A stretch of DNA of 64,000 bases, taken from the NCBI RefSeq assembly GCF_035581365.1, contig NZ_CP141590.1, positions 1,674,001 through 1,738,000 of the forward strand, in the 5' to 3' direction. The position numbers and the translations under genes were made by a program. How positions within the stretch are numbered: the first letter of the stretch is position 1; each line of letters starts with the position of its first letter. Below, piece after piece: positions 17,284-28,477 of the stretch. The DNA comes from Tsuneonella sp. CC-YZS046 (lineage in GTDB: Bacteria > Pseudomonadota > Alphaproteobacteria > Sphingomonadales > Sphingomonadaceae). The notes under the pieces are model-generated. The model made no database searches and had not been told where the DNA came from. It saw only the letters and a list, made by a program, of their open reading frames with translations.

Positions 17284-19449
17284 ATGAACCGCGCCCGTAT
17301 CCTCGTCCTCAATGCCGCGCTCGGCCCGCTCGACTATCGAGTGCCGGACGGGCTGGATGTCAAGCCGGGATCAGTGGTGGTCGCGCCGCTCGGCCCCCGC
17401 CAGGTCGTCGGAATAGCCTGGGAGCCGGAGCGGCTGCCGGCAACCGAAGTGCCCGATGCCAGGCTGCGCCCCCTGCTCGGGGTTGTTCCGGTGCCCCCGC
17501 TCCGGCCGGAACTGCGGGAGCTGGTCGAATGGGCGGCCGATTACTACTGCGCCAGCCTCGCCTCGGTCCTGCGGATGGTGCTGGCCAGCGGCGGCGCACT
17601 GAAAGGCCCGTCCACCATCACGGAATACCGCCTCACCGGCGCGCTGCCCGACCGCATGACCCCGCAGCGGGAACAGGCGCTGGCCGCGCTCGAGCATGAG
17701 CAAGGCACGATCCGCGAGCTGGCGGAACTGGCCGGCGTATCCGAAGGAGTGCTGCGCGGACTGGCCGGGCAAGGTGTGCTGGAGCCGGTCGAGGTGGATT
17801 GCGACCGCCCCTTTCCCGTGGCCGAAGCGGATTTCAGCCAGCCCGATCTGACCGCCAGCCAGCGCGAGGTGGCGGATCGCTTCGTCGCGGCCGTCCGCGA
17901 AGGCCGCTTCGCCCCCTTCCTGCTGGACGGCGTCACCGGCTCCGGCAAGACGGAAACCTATTTCGAGGCGATCGCGGAAGCTCTCAGGATTGGGAGGCAA
18001 ACCCTTGTTCTTCTGCCGGAAATCGCCCTGACCGAAGCGTTCCTGCGGCGGTTCGAGGATCGCTTCGGCGCCGCCCCAATCGTCTGGCACTCATCGCTCA
18101 AATCCAGCGAGCGGCGCCGCGCCTGGCGGGCCATCGCCGCCGGGCAGGCGCAGGTGGTGGTCGGCGCGCGTTCGGCCCTGTTCCTGCCTTACGGCAACCT
18201 CGGCCTGATCGTGGTGGACGAGGCGCATGAGGTTTCCTTCAAGCAGGACGACGGGGTGCGCTACAACGCGCGCGACGTGGCCGTGATGCGGGGGCGCTTC
18301 GAGAGGCTGCCGGTGATCCTGGCGAGCGCCACCCCGGCGCTGGAAAGCCTGCAGATGGCGGAAAGCGGGGTTTACGAGAAGCTCGACCTTCCGGCCCGCT
18401 TCGGCGGCGCGCAATTGCCGGAAATCGGCATCGTGGACCTGCGCGACGAGCCGCCGGAACGCGGACGCTGGCTTGCCCCCCCACTGGTCGCGGAACTGGA
18501 AACCCGGCTGGAGCGGGGCGAGCAATCACTGCTGTTCCTCAATCGCCGGGGCTATGCCCCGCTCACCCTGTGCCGCCATTGCGGCTATCGCTTCCAATGC
18601 CCCAATTGCACAGCCTGGCTGGTGGAGCACCGCCTCAGCCGGCGGCTGGCCTGCCACCATTGCGGGCACGAGACGTCCCCGCCGGACACCTGCCCGGAAT
18701 GCGGCACGCCCGATTGCCTCGTCGCCTGCGGGCCGGGCGTGGAGCGGATCGCCGATGAAGTGGCCGAATTGCTGCCCCAGGCCCGGGTGGTAGTGGCCAC
18801 GTCCGATACGCTCAATTCTCCGGAGAAGGCGGCGGAGTTCGTGGCCCAGGCGGAAGCGGGGCTGATCGACGTGATCGTCGGCACGCAGCTTGTCACCAAG
18901 GGGTTCCATTTTCCCGAGCTGACGCTGGTGGGGGTGGTCGATGCGGATCTCGGCCTCGAAGGCGGGGATCTGCGCGCGGCGGAGCGCACCTATCAGCAGG
19001 TCGCGCAGGTCGCGGGCCGGGCGGGCCGAGGGGCCAAGCCGGGCCAGGTGCTGATCCAGACCCGCCATCCCGACACGCCGGTGATCGCCGCGCTGGCGGC
19101 GGGCGACCGCGACGCGTTCTATGCCGCCGAAGCGGAGGCGCGGGCACATGCCGGCGCGCCCCCTTTCGGCCGCTGGGCAGCGATCATCATTTCCTCGGAG
19201 GACGAGGCCGAGGCGCGCGACGCGGCGCGCGCGATCGGCGGCGCGAGGCCGCACCTGCCCGATGTCGCCGTCCTCGGCCCGGCGCCCGCGCCGCTGGCGC
19301 TGCTGCGGGGCCGATACCGCTACCGGCTGCTGGTCACCGCGCGCCGCTCGGTCGCGCTGCAGGCCATCATCCGCCAGTGGCTGGGCGGGTTCAAGCTGCC
19401 GTCCAGCGTCAGGATAAGCGTCGATATAGATCCCTACAGCTTCGTCTGA
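17284..19449 (+). CDS. priA: primosomal protein N' (replication restart helicase)
   Basis: A 721-residue PriA, the 3'-5' helicase that reloads the replisome at stalled forks. Order of parts: N-terminal 3'-DNA-end-binding domain (RILVLNAALGPLDYRVPDG), Walker A GVTGSGKTE near residue 217-225, DEAH box near 312-315, and a zinc-binding insertion with eight cysteines (CRHCGYRFQCPNC, then CHHCGH and CPECG). The C-terminal helicase half has GTQLVTKGFHFPEL and the QVAGRAGRG motif VI. Length is normal. Confidence 0.97.
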   Translation: MNRARILVLNAALGPLDYRVPDGLDVKPGSVVVAPLGPRQVVGIAWEPERLPATEVPDARLRPLLGVVPVPPLRPELRELVEWAADYYCASLASVLRMVLASGGALKGPSTITEYRLTGALPDRMTPQREQALAALEHEQGTIRELAELAGVSEGVLRGLAGQGVLEPVEVDCDRPFPVAEADFSQPDLTASQREVADRFVAAVREGRFAPFLLDGVTGSGKTETYFEAIAEALRIGRQTLVLLPEIALTEAFLRRFEDRFGAAPIVWHSSLKSSERRRAWRAIAAGQAQVVVGARSALFLPYGNLGLIVVDEAHEVSFKQDDGVRYNARDVAVMRGRFERLPVILASATPALESLQMAESGVYEKLDLPARFGGAQLPEIGIVDLRDEPPERGRWLAPPLVAELETRLERGEQSLLFLNRRGYAPLTLCRHCGYRFQCPNCTAWLVEHRLSRRLACHHCGHETSPPDTCPECGTPDCLVACGPGVERIADEVAELLPQARVVVATSDTLNSPEKAAEFVAQAEAGLIDVIVGTQLVTKGFHFPELTLVGVVDADLGLEGGDLRAAERTYQQVAQVAGRAGRGAKPGQVLIQTRHPDTPVIAALAAGDRDAFYAAEAEARAHAGAPPFGRWAAIIISSEDEAEARDAARAIGGARPHLPDVAVLGPAPAPLALLRGRYRYRLLVTARRSVALQAIIRQWLGGFKLPSSVRISVDIDPYSFV

Positions 19450-19574
19450 GGAAAGAGTTTCCACGCTGGCCGCCGATCCGCCGGCTGTCGCCATTCCATC
19501 CCGAAATGGACCCGGTCCCGGGTTGAGATAGGTTCCGTTCTGGTCCACCTCTGCCCCTTGCAGGGGGTGGATGG

Positions 19575-21212
19575 ATGAGAGCGATTCGCAAAAACGTAAC
19601 GGCATTTCTCGCCGCGCTGGCGCTTGCCGCGCCCGCTCCCGCCACGGCGAAGGGGCCGGCATGGCGCCGGGCGGATACGTCCAATTTCGTCATCTACAGT
19701 CAAGGCTCCGAAGTGCAGCTCCGCCAATTCGCCAATGATCTCGAGCGTTTCGACGCGCTTCTTCGCGAATTTCTGAGCGTTCCGGCCACGGAGCAGAAGC
19801 CCTATCGCCTGACCATTTACGCCCTGCCCAATTCCAACTCCGTCGCCAAACTGTTTTCCCGGAAAAGGAGCGATGTGGCCGGCTTCTATGTCGCCTCGCT
19901 CGAAGGAAGCTACGCTGTCTCCAATCGCCAGAAGGCGAGCAACAAGCTGGAACTGGACGGCTCCGTGGTGCTGTTCCATGAATATGCGCATCACTTCATG
20001 CACAGGAACTTCAACGGCAGCTATCCGCTGTGGTTCAATGAAGGTTTCGCGGAATATTATTCGACCACCGCCTTCGACAAGGACGGCCGGTTCAAGGTGG
20101 GGATGCCGGCCTATCATCGCGCCTATGGGCTGATCCGGGGCAACGACGTTTCCATCAAGCAGCTGCTCTTCACCAGCAGCCTGTCCGCGCTGAAACGAAG
20201 CGAACGCGACCCCTTCTATGGCCGCGCCTGGCTGCTGATCCATTTCCTCATGAATAATGAAGAGGGCCAGAAGAAGCTGCTCGGCTATCTTCACGACCAT
20301 GCCGGCGGCATGGACCCGCGAGAGGCGGCAGAGCGCAATTTCGGCGATCTCAAGGCCCTGGACAAGGCGCTGGATCAATATCTTACCGGCAAAATGTCTT
20401 ACCGGGTATCGAGTGCCCCGATGGCGCTTCAACCGGCAGTGGAAATGCGCCCGCTCGATCCCATCGAATCCGCGCTCGTCCCCTTGCGGTTGAAGATCGC
20501 GAGCCAGAGCGATTGCGTTGCCGTGCGGGATGACCTTGTGGAATTGGCGAAACAGAACCCGGGCCGGGCGGAAATCTGGTTCGAACTGGCGCGCGCGCAG
20601 ATCAATGCCGCGCACCACGAGGCGACTGACCCAGGGGATGCGGGTGATCCCGATGCGGAATCCGACAATGCCGAGACGAACAGGCAGCGCACCCGGACCG
20701 GAGATCTGGGCGAGGTATCCGACAGCTATCTGGCTGCCGCGGATGAAGCGGTCGGCAAGGCTTTGGCGATCGACAAGACGCACGGCCGCGCCAATGTCCT
20801 GAAAGCCGACATCATGATGGAGCGCCTGCTGCGGGCGGATACGTCGTCGGAACAGGATTGGGACGAGGCCCGCGGCTACATCATCGCGGCAAACCGTGCC
20901 GACACGGAAGATCCCGTTCCGCTGGTCGCCTGGTATCGGAGCTTTGCCCGGATGGGCGAAACTCCGTCCAAATCCGCGGAAGACGGCCTCGTGAAGGCTT
21001 TCACCCTGGCCAAGGAGGCTACCGAAGTCAGGCTCATGCTCGCCTTCGATCTGGCGCGGCGGGGGGAATTCGACACCGCGATCAGCCTGGTCAAGATACT
21101 CGCCAACGATCCGCACGCCGGGGAATACGGCCGCGCCGCGCTGGCCCAGCTCGAAGCGATGCAGGCCAGGCAATCATCCAGGATCGCGCCCGCGAAGGCA
21201 GCAGCCGACTAG
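19575..21212 (+). CDS. exported HExxH metallopeptidase-like protein with repeat region
   Basis: A 545-residue protein with a cleavable signal peptide (FLAALALAAPAPATAKG). Residues 135-139 are HEYAH, a zinc-binding HExxH, and WFNEGFAEYYS about 20 residues later gives the third ligand Glu, so this is a gluzincin-type peptidase domain similar to DUF1570. The C-terminal half (about 300-545) is helical and looks like degenerate TPR repeats (LVELAKQNPGRAEIWFELA, AVGKALAIDKTHGRANVLK). It is probably periplasmic or outer-membrane associated. The last four bases overlap the convergent ada gene (CTAG at 21209-21212 serves both stops). The substrate is unknown. Confidence 0.78.
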   Translation: MRAIRKNVTAFLAALALAAPAPATAKGPAWRRADTSNFVIYSQGSEVQLRQFANDLERFDALLREFLSVPATEQKPYRLTIYALPNSNSVAKLFSRKRSDVAGFYVASLEGSYAVSNRQKASNKLELDGSVVLFHEYAHHFMHRNFNGSYPLWFNEGFAEYYSTTAFDKDGRFKVGMPAYHRAYGLIRGNDVSIKQLLFTSSLSALKRSERDPFYGRAWLLIHFLMNNEEGQKKLLGYLHDHAGGMDPREAAERNFGDLKALDKALDQYLTGKMSYRVSSAPMALQPAVEMRPLDPIESALVPLRLKIASQSDCVAVRDDLVELAKQNPGRAEIWFELARAQINAAHHEATDPGDAGDPDAESDNAETNRQRTRTGDLGEVSDSYLAAADEAVGKALAIDKTHGRANVLKADIMMERLLRADTSSEQDWDEARGYIIAANRADTEDPVPLVAWYRSFARMGETPSKSAEDGLVKAFTLAKEATEVRLMLAFDLARRGEFDTAISLVKILANDPHAGEYGRAALAQLEAMQARQSSRIAPAKAAAD

Positions 21213-22264
21213 CCGCGCTCGCGCTTCAGCAGCTCCGCCTTGATCGTCTCGCCATAGGCATAGCCGCCGAGGCCGCCATCCGTTCGCACGACCCTGTGGC
21301 ACGGAATCAGCACCGCGACATTGTTGGCGCCATTGGCGCTGCCGGCGGCGCGCACGGCCTTCGGCTTGCCGATAGCGGCGGCGATTTCCGCATAGGATCG
21401 CGTTTCGCCCACGGGAATCTGGCGCAAGGCCTGCCACACCGCTTCCTGGAAGGCCGTGCCCTGAACATCGAGCGGAATGTCCTGCCCGGTGCCGGGATGC
21501 TCCACCGCATCGACCACGCGCTGGAGCAGCGCCGCGAAATCGCCGCCGCCTTCGACCAGCTCGGCATTGGGGAAACGCGCCTGCAATTCCTCCCGACCTT
21601 CGCCGAAGGAAAGCCGGCAGATGCCCTTGGCGGTCGCCGCGACCAGCATCGGCCCGAACGAGCTTCGCACGACCGACCATCTTATAGTGACGCCCTTTCC
21701 TCCCATGGCCCAAACAGACGGTTCCATGCCCAGTTTCCTTCCCGCATCCGCATAAAATCTCGAGGGAGCCTCGTATCCCGCCGCATAGATCGCCCCGGCC
21801 ACGCCTCCACCTTCGATCCGGGCTTCGGACAGCGCATCGCGGGTCCGCTCATCCCTCAGCCTCCGTGCATAAGCGGCGGGAGAAAGCCCGGTCAGCCGCT
21901 TGAAAATACGCTGGAAATGCGTGGGCGAATAGCCCGTCAGATCAGCCAGATACGACAGCAGCAGGCGGGCATCGCTTCGCTTGATCGCCGCGATCGCCTC
22001 CAGCACCGCGCGTTCGTCCCTCGCCACATCATCGGGCAAGCAGCGGCGGCAGGCACGGTATCCCGCCTTTCGCGCAGCTTCCGGCCCGTCGAAGAAGACA
22101 TAGTTTTCAGGCATGGGCCTGCGGGCCGGGCAACTCGGACGGCAATATATCCGCGTTGTCGTCACGGCCACCACGAAGCAGCCATCCGCAGAGCGGTCCC
22201 GCCGGGCAAAGGCGGCTTCCATCGCCGCGATCTGTCGAGGATCTTCAATTCGCATGGCCACCAT
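21209..22264 (-). CDS. ada: Ada: methyl-sensing activator and O6-methylguanine-DNA methyltransferase
   Basis: A 351-residue bifunctional protein of the adaptive response to alkylation. The N-terminal zinc domain has Cys41 and Cys45 (CRPSC) and Cys72 and Cys75 (CRRC); methyl transfer to one of them turns Ada into an activator. Next comes an AraC-type HTH (SYLADLTGYSPTHFQRIFKR), then the suicide methyltransferase with Cys322 in IPCHRVV. The frame is open further upstream; 22264 and 22255 are both good ATGs and neither has a strong ribosome site. It is divergent from the molybdoenzyme at 22356. Confidence 0.95.
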   Translation of the reverse strand: MVAMRIEDPRQIAAMEAAFARRDRSADGCFVVAVTTTRIYCRPSCPARRPMPENYVFFDGPEAARKAGYRACRRCLPDDVARDERAVLEAIAAIKRSDARLLLSYLADLTGYSPTHFQRIFKRLTGLSPAAYARRLRDERTRDALSEARIEGGGVAGAIYAAGYEAPSRFYADAGRKLGMEPSVWAMGGKGVTIRWSVVRSSFGPMLVAATAKGICRLSFGEGREELQARFPNAELVEGGGDFAALLQRVVDAVEHPGTGQDIPLDVQGTAFQEAVWQALRQIPVGETRSYAEIAAAIGKPKAVRAAGSANGANNVAVLIPCHRVVRTDGGLGGYAYGETIKAELLKRERG

Positions 22265-22355
22265 ATAGGGGAACACATCGCAAGGTGCGTCCCGTTTCTT
22301 GCGATCAAAACCGTGCCCCCTGCCCATCCGGCGCGCAAGGCGTTATCAGGGGGCC

Positions 22356-24539
22356 ATGAAGCATGTCAGCCAAAGCTCGAAAACGGTAGGCGGCGGGGCC
22401 AAGAAAATCCTCTATGCTCTCGCGACCGCGCGAAGGATGGGGCTGAAAAACAGCGCCAAGACCCTGACGTCGAAAAACGCCTGCAAGGCCTGCGCGCTGG
22501 GCATGGGCGGCCAGTCCGGCGGCATGACCAACGAATTGGGAGAGTTTCCGGCGGTCTGCAACAAGTCGGTGCAGGCGCAATCGACCGATATCCAGCAGCC
22601 CATCCCCGTCGAGGTGCTCACTCATCCGCTGGCCGATTTTGCCGAGCTGGACGGATATGAGCTGGAACATCTCGGCCGCCTGGCGACGCCGCTCCACAAG
22701 GCAGCCGGGGCGGAACGCTATACTCCGGTGGACTGGGATTTCGCGCTCGAACGGGCGGCCTGCAAGCTGCGCGAGGCCGGGGCCGGCCGCTCGTTCTTCT
22801 ATTCCTCGGGCCGTTCCTCCAACGAGGCGGGCTTCCTGTTCCAGCTGCTGGCGCGGGCCTGGGGCACCAACAATGTCAACAATTGCTCCTACTACTGCCA
22901 CCAGGCCTCGGGCGTGGGCCTTGGCGCCACCATCGGCACCGGCACGGCCACGGTCGAACTGGATGACCTGACCCGCTGCGACCTGATCGTGGTGATCGGG
23001 GCCAATCCTTCGTCCAACCACCCGCGCTTCATCCACAAGCTGAAGGCCTGCCGCGACCGGGGCGGCGAGGTAATCATCGTCAATCCCGCCAAGGAAGCGG
23101 GGCTGGTGCGCTTTGCCGTGCCGAAAAGCCCCGCATCGCTGCTCAAGGGTGGAGACTGGATCGCCAGCGAATATCTCCAGCCCAGGATCGGCGGCGATGC
23201 CGCGCTGTTCAAGGGGCTGGCCAAGGCCATCCTCGAAGACGGAGCCGAAAACGCCGCCTTCATCGCGGCCCATACCGTCGGCTTCGCGGAGTTCCGGGCG
23301 GATGCGGCCGCGACGGGCTGGGACATTATCGAACGGGGTTGCGGCCTGCCGGAAGCCCGCATTCGCGAAATCGCCCGCAAGATCGCCGCCGCGCAGAACG
23401 CCGTCCTCGCCTGGGGCATGGGCATCACCCATCATGTGAATGGCAGCGACACGGTGGAAGCGATTGCCTGCCTGGCCCTGCTCACCGGCCAGATCGGGCG
23501 GCCCGGCGCGGGCCTTCTGCCCCTGCGCGGGCATTCCAACGTGCAGGGCATCGGCACGATCGGCGTCAAGCCCGTCCTGTCCGGGGAGGTGTTCCGGGCG
23601 ATCGAGGACAGTTTCGGCATTACCCTTCCCACCGCCGAGGGGCTGGATACGTTGGCGGGAATCGAGGCCGCGCGAGAGGGCCGGATCGCGGCCGCCGTCA
23701 TCATGGGCGGCAATCTGCTGGAAGCGACGCCCAACCGCGCCTTCGCGCGCGAAGCGCTTGGCCGGATCGGCTTCCGCCTGTTCCTCACCACAACGCTCAA
23801 TCGCGGGCATGTAGAAGGGATGGAGGAAGGGGAAGTCATCATCCTGCCGGTCACAGCGCGGGATGAGGAATGGGAACCGACCACGCAGGAATCCATGTTC
23901 AACTACGTCCGCCTGTCCGACGGCGGGATCGAGCGGCTGGACAATGTCCGCCCGGAAGTGGCGATCCTGGCCGATCTCGCCCGGCGCCTGCTGCCGGACA
24001 GCCCGCTGGATTTCGCGGCCTTTTCCCACCACCGCCATATTCGCGAGGCGATCGCCCGCGTCGTCCCCGGGATGGAGCAACTGGCCGATATCGATGTCGC
24101 CCGGCGCGAATTTCACATATCGAACCGTTTGCTGCATACGCCGCATTTCAACATGCCCGGCGGCAAGGCCCGCTTCGTCGCCCGCCCGCTGCCCGCGCCG
24201 CCGCAACCGGGGCTGGTGCTCACCACCGTCCGTTCGGAGGGGCAATTCAATTCCATCATCTATGAACGGCGCGACACCTATCGCGACAATGCCGATCGCA
24301 TGACGGTGATGATGCATCCCGCCGATATCGCCGCCGCCGGCTTTGCCGAGGGCGAGCGCGCCACTCTGGTTTCGGATAGCGGCCGGATGGAAGGGGTGAT
24401 GCTGAAGGGCTTCGACGTATCGCGCGGCACGGTGATGGCCTATTATCCCGAGGCGAACGTGCTGGTCGGCACCGCGGTCGATCCCCGCTCCCGCACGCCG
24501 AGCTTCAAGGCCACGCCGGTGCGGCTGGAGCGATGCTGA
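22356..24539 (+). CDS. FdhF/YdeP-family molybdopterin oxidoreductase
   Basis: A 727-residue DMSO-reductase-superfamily protein of the YdeP group. The N terminus has cysteines in NACKACALGMGG and AVCNKS that could bind an Fe-S cluster. The molybdopterin-binding body follows: FFYSSGRSSNEAGFL, NNVNNCSYYCHQASG, VVIGANPSSNHPRF and GRPGAGLLPLRGHSNVQG, with the C-terminal cap from FNMPGGKARF on. The physiological substrate of YdeP proteins is not well defined; E. coli YdeP is linked to acid resistance. AGGGGG precedes the ATG. The neighbours ada and the protease give no hint of a partner. Confidence 0.9.
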   Translation: MKHVSQSSKTVGGGAKKILYALATARRMGLKNSAKTLTSKNACKACALGMGGQSGGMTNELGEFPAVCNKSVQAQSTDIQQPIPVEVLTHPLADFAELDGYELEHLGRLATPLHKAAGAERYTPVDWDFALERAACKLREAGAGRSFFYSSGRSSNEAGFLFQLLARAWGTNNVNNCSYYCHQASGVGLGATIGTGTATVELDDLTRCDLIVVIGANPSSNHPRFIHKLKACRDRGGEVIIVNPAKEAGLVRFAVPKSPASLLKGGDWIASEYLQPRIGGDAALFKGLAKAILEDGAENAAFIAAHTVGFAEFRADAAATGWDIIERGCGLPEARIREIARKIAAAQNAVLAWGMGITHHVNGSDTVEAIACLALLTGQIGRPGAGLLPLRGHSNVQGIGTIGVKPVLSGEVFRAIEDSFGITLPTAEGLDTLAGIEAAREGRIAAAVIMGGNLLEATPNRAFAREALGRIGFRLFLTTTLNRGHVEGMEEGEVIILPVTARDEEWEPTTQESMFNYVRLSDGGIERLDNVRPEVAILADLARRLLPDSPLDFAAFSHHRHIREAIARVVPGMEQLADIDVARREFHISNRLLHTPHFNMPGGKARFVARPLPAPPQPGLVLTTVRSEGQFNSIIYERRDTYRDNADRMTVMMHPADIAAAGFAEGERATLVSDSGRMEGVMLKGFDVSRGTVMAYYPEANVLVGTAVDPRSRTPSFKATPVRLERC

Positions 24540-24582
24540 ACGCCATTGCCTTGCACTGTGCCTCGCGCCAGTAAGGAATCCG

Positions 24583-26187
24583 ATGTCCGCCCACCACGCT
24601 CTCCTTTTCGGGAAAATCCTGCGCCGCGCCCTTGCGCTGGCCCTGTTGTTGATGGCCGCCCTTGCCTTGCCGCGCCCGGCGCAGGCGGACCCGGCGGATA
24701 TCGCCGCCGCCGCGCGGGGGGTCGTCAGGGTGGTCATCCTGGGCACGGACGGGGGGCAGTTGTTCCCCATCTCGCATGGCACCGGCTTCGTGGTGGAGAA
24801 CGGAAAGGTCGTCACCAATGCGCATGTGGTGGAAGACGCCATCCAGGTTCCGGGGCTGACCATCGGCATCGTGCCGCCGCAGGGCGGCGAAGCCGTTCCG
24901 GCGAAGATAGTTTCATTCTCCCCTCGCAATGACCTGGCGCTGATCGAGGCGACCCAGCCGCTGCGCTTGCCGGCGCTGGCCATAGCCATCAATCCGCCGG
25001 AAGACAGCGCGATGGTTTTTGCCGTCGGCTATCCGATGAATGTCGACCGGGCGCAGGGGCTTTCCATCGCCGACGTGCTGAAACCCCAGCCCCCGGTGAA
25101 AAGCAGCGGCTTCGTTTCGGGCACAAGGCCCAGCCGCGAATTCGACACCGTCCTGCATACGGCCCCGATCGCGCGGGGGAACAGCGGCGGCCCGCTGCTC
25201 GACAATTGCGGACGGGTTATCGGCACCAACAGTTTCGGCACCGAATCGGAAGGCGCCGATGCGGAATTCTTCTTCGCGGTGTCGGCGCGCGAATTGCTTC
25301 CGTTCCTGAGGGCCAACGATGTTTCCGCCCAGATCAACGGCCTGCCCTGCCGCAGCATGGCCGAACTGGATGCGCAGGAACAGGCCGAGGCGATGCGCGA
25401 GACGGAACGGGCCATGGAAATCGCGCGGCGCGAGGCAAGCGAGATGGAGCGCAAGCGGGCGCGAGCCTTGCGCGCGGCCGAGCTGGACGTGCTGGCGGAA
25501 CGCGAAAACGGCATGGCGGCGGCGGCGCTGCTGCTCGCGCTGGCGCTCGTCGCCGGAATATTCGCCTGGCAAGCCAGAACCAAAGGCAACCAGCGGCACG
25601 CGGCGATTGCCGCCGGAGTGACCGCGCTTGCCCTGATCGGCATGCTGGCGGCATGGTTCACCCGCCCCGGGATGGACAGGATAGAGCAGCGGGCCATCGC
25701 TTCGCTCGGTCAGGACCGGCCCAACAAGGTTGCCGCCACGGCAACCCCGCAGGCAGCAGGCGAGATCGGCATGATCTGCTCGATCGATCTCGGCCGAAGC
25801 CGCGTGACCAGCGCCAAGACCGACGATATTCCCGTGACCTGGCGTGCGGACGGCTGCGTCAATCGGCGCACCCAGTATGGCCTGGCGAATGGGCAATGGA
25901 GCCGCGTCTTCGCGCCGAACGACGAGGAAGTTGTCTCGGTGAATCGCTACGATCCGGAACGAAAGGAATACCGCGTCGAGCGCTATCTGCTGGGCAAGGC
26001 CGCGATGGATGCCGCGCGGAGCGAACGGGCGGCCTTCTCCGCGCCGGAATGCGGGGCGGGCGATCAGGCGGCCCGCACCCTAGGGGAACGGCAGGGGGCG
26101 ATCCTTGCCCTGCTCCCCCCGCAACCCAACGAACGGCTGGTGTTCAAATGCCAGCAAGCTGCGCCAACCGGCGGCTCTCGCGAATAG
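24583..26187 (+). CDS. trypsin-like serine protease with coiled coil and membrane anchor
   Basis: A 534-residue protein. A signal peptide or first membrane segment (ALALALLLMAALALPRPAQA) is followed by a trypsin-like domain with catalytic His81 (TNAHVVED), Asp117 (RNDLALIE) and Ser201 (ARGNSGGPLL). After residue 265 there is a charged heptad-rich stretch (EQAEAMRETERAMEIARREA), then two hydrophobic segments around 305-325 and 335-355 and a C-terminal domain with paired cysteines. The protease and the C-terminal domain may both face the periplasm. No PDZ domain is seen, which separates it from DegP. It ends 146 bp before atpH. Confidence 0.83.
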   Translation: MSAHHALLFGKILRRALALALLLMAALALPRPAQADPADIAAAARGVVRVVILGTDGGQLFPISHGTGFVVENGKVVTNAHVVEDAIQVPGLTIGIVPPQGGEAVPAKIVSFSPRNDLALIEATQPLRLPALAIAINPPEDSAMVFAVGYPMNVDRAQGLSIADVLKPQPPVKSSGFVSGTRPSREFDTVLHTAPIARGNSGGPLLDNCGRVIGTNSFGTESEGADAEFFFAVSARELLPFLRANDVSAQINGLPCRSMAELDAQEQAEAMRETERAMEIARREASEMERKRARALRAAELDVLAERENGMAAAALLLALALVAGIFAWQARTKGNQRHAAIAAGVTALALIGMLAAWFTRPGMDRIEQRAIASLGQDRPNKVAATATPQAAGEIGMICSIDLGRSRVTSAKTDDIPVTWRADGCVNRRTQYGLANGQWSRVFAPNDEEVVSVNRYDPERKEYRVERYLLGKAAMDAARSERAAFSAPECGAGDQAARTLGERQGAILALLPPQPNERLVFKCQQAAPTGGSRE

Positions 26188-26333
26188 TTCGCGCGAGTCG
26201 GGTTGCATCCTCGGATTCTCGGTGCTAGGCGCGCGCCAACCTTGCCGGGGTGCTTTAGATGGCGTCCATTTCGGCAGGGCGAGATTTTCCGTATTTCGGA
26301 CCCAAGCGGACCCCTTGAGGAGGACCAAGACGC
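26188..26333 (+). promoter_or_regulatory. leader/promoter region of the atp operon
   Basis: This 146 bp gap carries no gene and must contain the promoter for atpHAGDC. A very strong ribosome site, GAGGAGG at 26316-26322, precedes the GTG start of atpH. I could not place -35/-10 boxes with confidence. Confidence 0.55.
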
Positions 26334-26888
26334 GTGGAGATTTCCGCCGGTATAAAGGCCAGTCTAGCCGGGCGCTATGCATCGGCCCTGTTCGATCTTG
26401 CGTCGGAAAATGGCTGCGTGAGCGCAGTGGAGACCGACCTTGAGAATCTGGGCGCCGCCCTGGCCGAATCGGCTGACCTTGGCGCCCTGATCCGGAACCC
26501 GGAAATAAGCCGTGGCGATCTGGGCAAGGCGATGGCCGCGCTTGGCGATCTGCTCAGGCTTTCCGATCTGACCAGGAACTTCCTCGGGGTGCTGGCCCAG
26601 AACCGCCGCCTGGCGGAATTGCCCGCCGTGATCCGCGCCTTCGCGGCGATCGCCGCGGCCCAGCGCGGCGAAGTGACCGCCGAAGTCTCCAGCGCCCACC
26701 CGCTGAGCGACGAGCAGGTCGCCCTGCTGCAGGAAAAGCTCAAGGCCCGCGAGGGCCGCAATGTGAAGATCAGGACGAGCGTCGACACCGGCCTGCTCGG
26801 TGGCCTTGTGGTCACCATCGGCAGCCGCCGCATCGACGGCTCGATCCGCACCCGTCTCAATTCCCTCGCCCAAGCGATGAAGGGCTGA
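26334..26888 (+). CDS. atpH: F1F0 ATP synthase delta subunit
   Basis: A 184-residue delta subunit, the stator protein connecting F1 to the b subunits. It begins [18 protein letters not shown], has [20 protein letters not shown] in the middle and ends with the conserved [20 protein letters not shown]. It starts with GTG at 26334 behind a strong GAGGAGG. As in other alphaproteobacteria it opens an F1-only operon; the F0 genes (atpIBEF) are not in the window. Confidence 0.96.
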   Translation: MEISAGIKASLAGRYASALFDLASENGCVSAVETDLENLGAALAESADLGALIRNPEISRGDLGKAMAALGDLLRLSDLTRNFLGVLAQNRRLAELPAVIRAFAAIAAAQRGEVTAEVSSAHPLSDEQVALLQEKLKAREGRNVKIRTSVDTGLLGGLVVTIGSRRIDGSIRTRLNSLAQAMKG

Positions 26889-26920
26889 AAGCCCCAACAA
26901 AGGCTTCGATGAAAGGCTAA

Positions 26921-28453
<1,533 letters not shown>

Positions 28454-28477
28454 GACATCAGCCAGTAGGGAGCCGTC

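Noticed and set aside
22305-24992. 895-codon open frame on the minus strand
   Set aside because: It is the antisense of the YdeP-type molybdoenzyme gene; the translation has no motif and the Ala/Arg/Gly-rich look of a GC-rich shadow frame.
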